64,000 nt of DNA from Actinernus sp. WN-2022 (Eukaryota; Cnidaria; Anthozoa; Actiniaria; Actinernidae), in the NCBI GenBank assembly GCA_030867875.1, contig JAOWCC010000577.1:2992660-3056659 (forward strand), read 5' to 3'. The notes beneath the pieces are model-generated. The model ran no database searches and was not told the origin of the DNA. It saw only the letters and a program-made list of their open reading frames with translations. How positions within the stretch are numbered: position 1 is the first letter of the stretch; the number at the start of each line of letters is the position of its first letter. The translations under genes were made by a program, and so were the position numbers. This document shows positions 60,805 to 64,000 of this stretch, one piece after another.

Positions 60805-62845
60805 ACTCGGGCTGCATGCCTGTGGCAGGCACGAGTCTTAATCTGCAGGCCGTTATTTTGTTTTTGTTTCATGCAGCAAAATTTCTGCGCTAGCGTTAAA
60901 TTTCAAGTTCACCACCAATCAGATTGCACTGTGCTGGTCACGCAACAGTCGCCAGGTTAATTTCTTTACATAAATTTAATACAGTAAAATCAAGATGGTG
61001 GCCCGCGAGCAAATTTCTCTCAAATTTGGAGTCCCATCTCAAATGTAAGCAGTTTAATGTTTTATTTAACTTCACTCATACGAAAGCCTTCCAACATGCT
61101 CAGGATATTTCAACTGGCACTCTTGTCGGAGCCGAAGGACCGCGTTTTTTACCCAGATGGCCAGTGATTTTATATGCGACACGGCGACTTGAAGGGGCTG
61201 CATGATCAAAGCTAATATTTCTCGTTTAAGCTTCTCTTCCGCCACGGCTTTGTTATTTGAATCTCTGTGGATTGGTATACTCAAATATACTGCACAATCC
61301 CATACAACTGAATAACAAGTCTTTAACAAAGCCAAACTCAACTTCAACTCAAGAGCAAAGTGAAAGTGAAACTGAACAGTGTCTTGTTTGAATTTAAGGT
61401 ACGTTTCGTAGGTTTTATGCCACATTTCATCGCATTTCATTTTACTCTCGGTCATAATACATACCAGCGCAAACACCGTGATCGGTAGGCCAACACAAAA
61501 TTTAATCAGTTTTGACCGTATTTTTGGCTGGCTTTTAGGAAGATCTCTTATCGATACCTGTGTCTGTGGCTGTGTTATACTATACAGCCTTGCTCAACCA
61601 TCGAAGTCTTAAGATATCTGAACTCCTGAACTGTGAAAGCAACACTGTCACTCGCCAACACGAATTAAGCCAGAATACACTATCACTTCACAGCACAGAA
61701 TTACCCAAGAATTATGATGAGCCAGGCAATGCCAAATTATGTTCAACTGCTCTCAAGGCAAACTTCAATCTACTTTGGTCTTTTATTGTGGATTATTGTG
61801 TATGATTATAATGTGAGTAATCTGCGCAGCCTGTACATGATGCTCAAAGATAATCTAGTTTGAGGTACGTTTCGTAGGTGTTATGCCACATTTCATTTTA
61901 CTCTCGGTCATAATACATACCAGCGCAAACACCGTGATCGGTAGGCCAACACTAAAGTAATTTTGACCGCGTTTTTGGCTGGTTTACCGATCTCGTACGA
62001 TCTCTCTGTGTACCGCGTTCGCGTTATACTGAATAGCTGATTTATAGCGAAATATAGCGATTTACTAGCAAATATATATACTGTGGTTGAGCAGTTATGG
62101 GTTACTATCCTCTATCGAAGTCTGAAGACATCTGAACTCCTGAACTGTGAGCTAGAACAACACTGTCGCTCGCCAGCACATAATAATTTATGATGACCCA
62201 AGCAATATTCAACTCTCAAGGTAAACAAACAAGAAACCTCTCACGGCCGAGGTTTTGGTTCGAGAAATTAAAGGCTTCCAACAATTACCTTTATAGTTCT
62301 TTACTATAATGCGCAGACTGAAGTTTTGGGAATGAGTGTAAAGCTTTTAATTAGAGATCCAACAGGCATTTCAGTTAATAATCTTCAATCCACCAAATAC
62401 CAATATGGTCTCGTAATAGCTCATCATGTTTAGCAAGAACAGCAGATAAAGTTACACAGAGGCACACAAATTGACATAGCTCCATCACAGGATGGACAGG
62501 ATACAACTTATAATATGGTACGAATATAAACATACATTTGAGACAATCATCTATTAGTACTCGGAACCTGCAGTATAACAGAACAGCAGACTAAATTGTA
62601 AACGTGTGTTACATGAATAAGTAGTGTTTAAATTAAAAGGTCAACTACGAGAAAAACAAAAATATTAAATTACATATATCCTAGGGGAGCAGAGAATGAA
62701 AGTCACCGCGCTATCGGCCACTCCTAAAGACTGCTAAATTCAGCTAATAATTCTTCCCTTTGGTTATTACTAAGAGGATTTCAAATGAAAGTGTATTTCA
62801 TCTTCAATCTCATGTGGCCCGAGTGTAAGCCCAGATGGGCTCTTG
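60805..62845 (+). mobile_element. Helentron-like repeat, copy 9, uninterrupted
   Basis: 5' hairpin ACTCGGGCTGCATGCCTGTG (four extra bases in its loop) at 60805 and 3' hairpin ending CTTG at 62845. It is 2.04 kb with no large insert, so it serves as reference for the family. The M-A-E-type ORF is damaged at its start (60990-61205), and 61860-61950 duplicates 61390-61480. Confidence 0.8.
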
Positions 62846-63603
62846 TTTTGTGTTACGTTAATGAGCTTTTACCACAGGGAGCCCAAGCCCATCCGGGATG
62901 TTCAGCAAACATTGACGCCGGGCGGACACAGGAGTCGCAGATGTACTATACTTATACAAAGTACCGCCGTTATAACCTGTCATACAGGACGAGGATGAAC
63001 CTTCGTTTGTTGAACTTGTTTGCTAGGAATCCATCTTTCTTTGATTTGATGACCATGTCACTTGCAAAGTTCACTGTTAGTCAAGTATAAGCTCATGTTC
63101 GTCTTTGGTGAGTCATGGAAGGCCCATCCTGATAGCCATCAAACACAATGGTAGCCTTCCCATATTTGCGAGAGCTTGCATGCCAACACTGATAGGTTAA
63201 GTCCATAGTTAATAGAGTGGATGGTTATGAAACCCAGCGACCTTGTTATTATAGGTCTGTGGCGCTTTTTGAAACCGTGACCGTACACAAAACAATAGAT
63301 ATTGGAATACGTTAATCAATCAGCCAATAGAAACGTGTGGGTTCAGTCATTAAGGGACGCTAATGAACTATGACCGTGCACAATCTTTTGTCTTATCCCC
63401 TTCCAACCTAAATCGCAGCGCCTTTGTTAGCCCTCCTTTGAAGTTTGCCGGATTTCCAAACCATTCGACTTTATTACCTATGCCGGCTAGTTATTAAAGT
63501 CCAAGTGGCCATGGCAGATGGTGTAGGAGGGCAATTTCGCTCATCCTTAAACAGGAAGGGTCATGGCCAGGCCACTGCCACGTTCAGTTGTCGAGTGGGT
63601 GCT
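62846..63603. other. No supported gene
   Basis: The plus frame at 62785-63090 runs out of the Helentron-like end into unrelated sequence. I see no domain. Confidence 0.4.
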
Positions 63604-63790
63604 GGGGCGGCGCAGTTGTTAAGCGCTTCACCTCTGTGGCCCATGCAGGTTCGATCCCGGACGCGGCGCCATATGGGAGTTGAGTTTGTTGGTATCTCGC
63701 CCTTGCTCCGAGGGTTTTTCTCCGGGTTCTCCGGTTTTCCTCCCTCCTCAAAAACCAACCTAAATTCCAATTCGATCCTGGAGTTCGTCG
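63604..63790 (+). mobile_element. tRNA-derived SINE, second copy
   Basis: GGCGGCGCAGTTGTTAAGCG (A-box region), then GGTTCGATCCCGG (B box), then the same tail as the copy at 18197-18396, including GTTGGTATCTCGCCCTTGCT and TTCTCCGGGTTCTCCGGTTT. Confidence 0.8.
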
Positions 63791-64000
63791 GAATACTTAA
63801 ATAGATCGATTTCACTTAGGTCACGTGAATCCTAAAAATCTTTATTGCTGATTCAAATAAAATCAAGGTGCGTTTTTCTGAAAGAGAACTAAAAATTACG
63901 TATTTCTGACAAGTTTTATCAATCTAGGATATTTCTCGCCCAAAATATAAGCGATCAAATGTGCGCCATGTTACAGTAAAATGTATGGCGCCGCCATCTT

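Overview
This is a window of animal genomic DNA, most likely from a marine invertebrate. I favour a cnidarian, but that is an inference from the mixture of mobile elements, not from any host gene. Nothing here is bacterial: there are no operons, ribosome binding sites, rRNA genes or CRISPR arrays, and I found no intact conventional host gene.

Bases 1-11525 are the right-hand ~11.5 kb of a Maverick/Polinton or adintovirus-type integrated DNA virus. Its gene set is compact and apparently undamaged: a divergent gene leaving the left edge (probably the packaging ATPase), an unknown 359-aa protein, a penton-like minor capsid protein, a small basic protein, a double jelly-roll-type major capsid protein, a hydrophobic PPxY protein resembling adenovirus pVI in layout, an adenain-type protease, a parvovirus-like phospholipase A2 (PLA2) protein, a retroviral-type integrase with a chromodomain, a small zinc-finger protein and a protein-primed DNA polymerase B. 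The most striking observation is at the PLA2/integrase junction. The integrase frame has no AUG upstream of its first catalytic Asp. The two ORFs overlap in the -1 relation, and the overlap holds an in-frame A AAA AAC heptamer, a 7-nt spacer and a 13-bp stem. This is a textbook -1 ribosomal frameshift signal and predicts a Gag-Pol-like PLA2-integrase fusion.

Bases 11.5-35 kb are a transposon graveyard. It contains two hAT-like MITEs with 5-bp target duplications, several foldback elements, a 2.1-kb TIR element with a RecQ-like helicase fragment, and a LINE on the minus strand broken by another LINE and by a tRNA-derived SINE. It also contains several copies of a Helentron-like repeat family with hairpin ends. 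Copies of this family are nested in one another, so filled and empty sites can be compared directly; insertion is always at TT/AA.

Bases 35.6-50.5 kb look like one long element with CCGTACGAAAA ends and inverted CCTGACANGAGCA-type subterminal repeats. A third LINE lies inside it. That LINE is in turn split by an intact 724-aa Mutator-like transposase gene and by a decayed ~8-kb tyrosine-recombinase retrotransposon. The retrotransposon has Ngaro/PAT-type split direct repeats (A1 ... B1-A2-B2) and an ALOG/zinc-ribbon recombinase N-terminus.

Bases 50.6-64 kb hold further Helentron-like copies, again self-nested, a 2.4-kb foldback Mutator-like element (MULE) with a perfect 9-bp target duplication and 15-bp internal repeats, a small repeat element and a second SINE copy. 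The intact viral block contrasts sharply with the decayed surroundings, which suggests recent integration or continuing selection on the viral genes.
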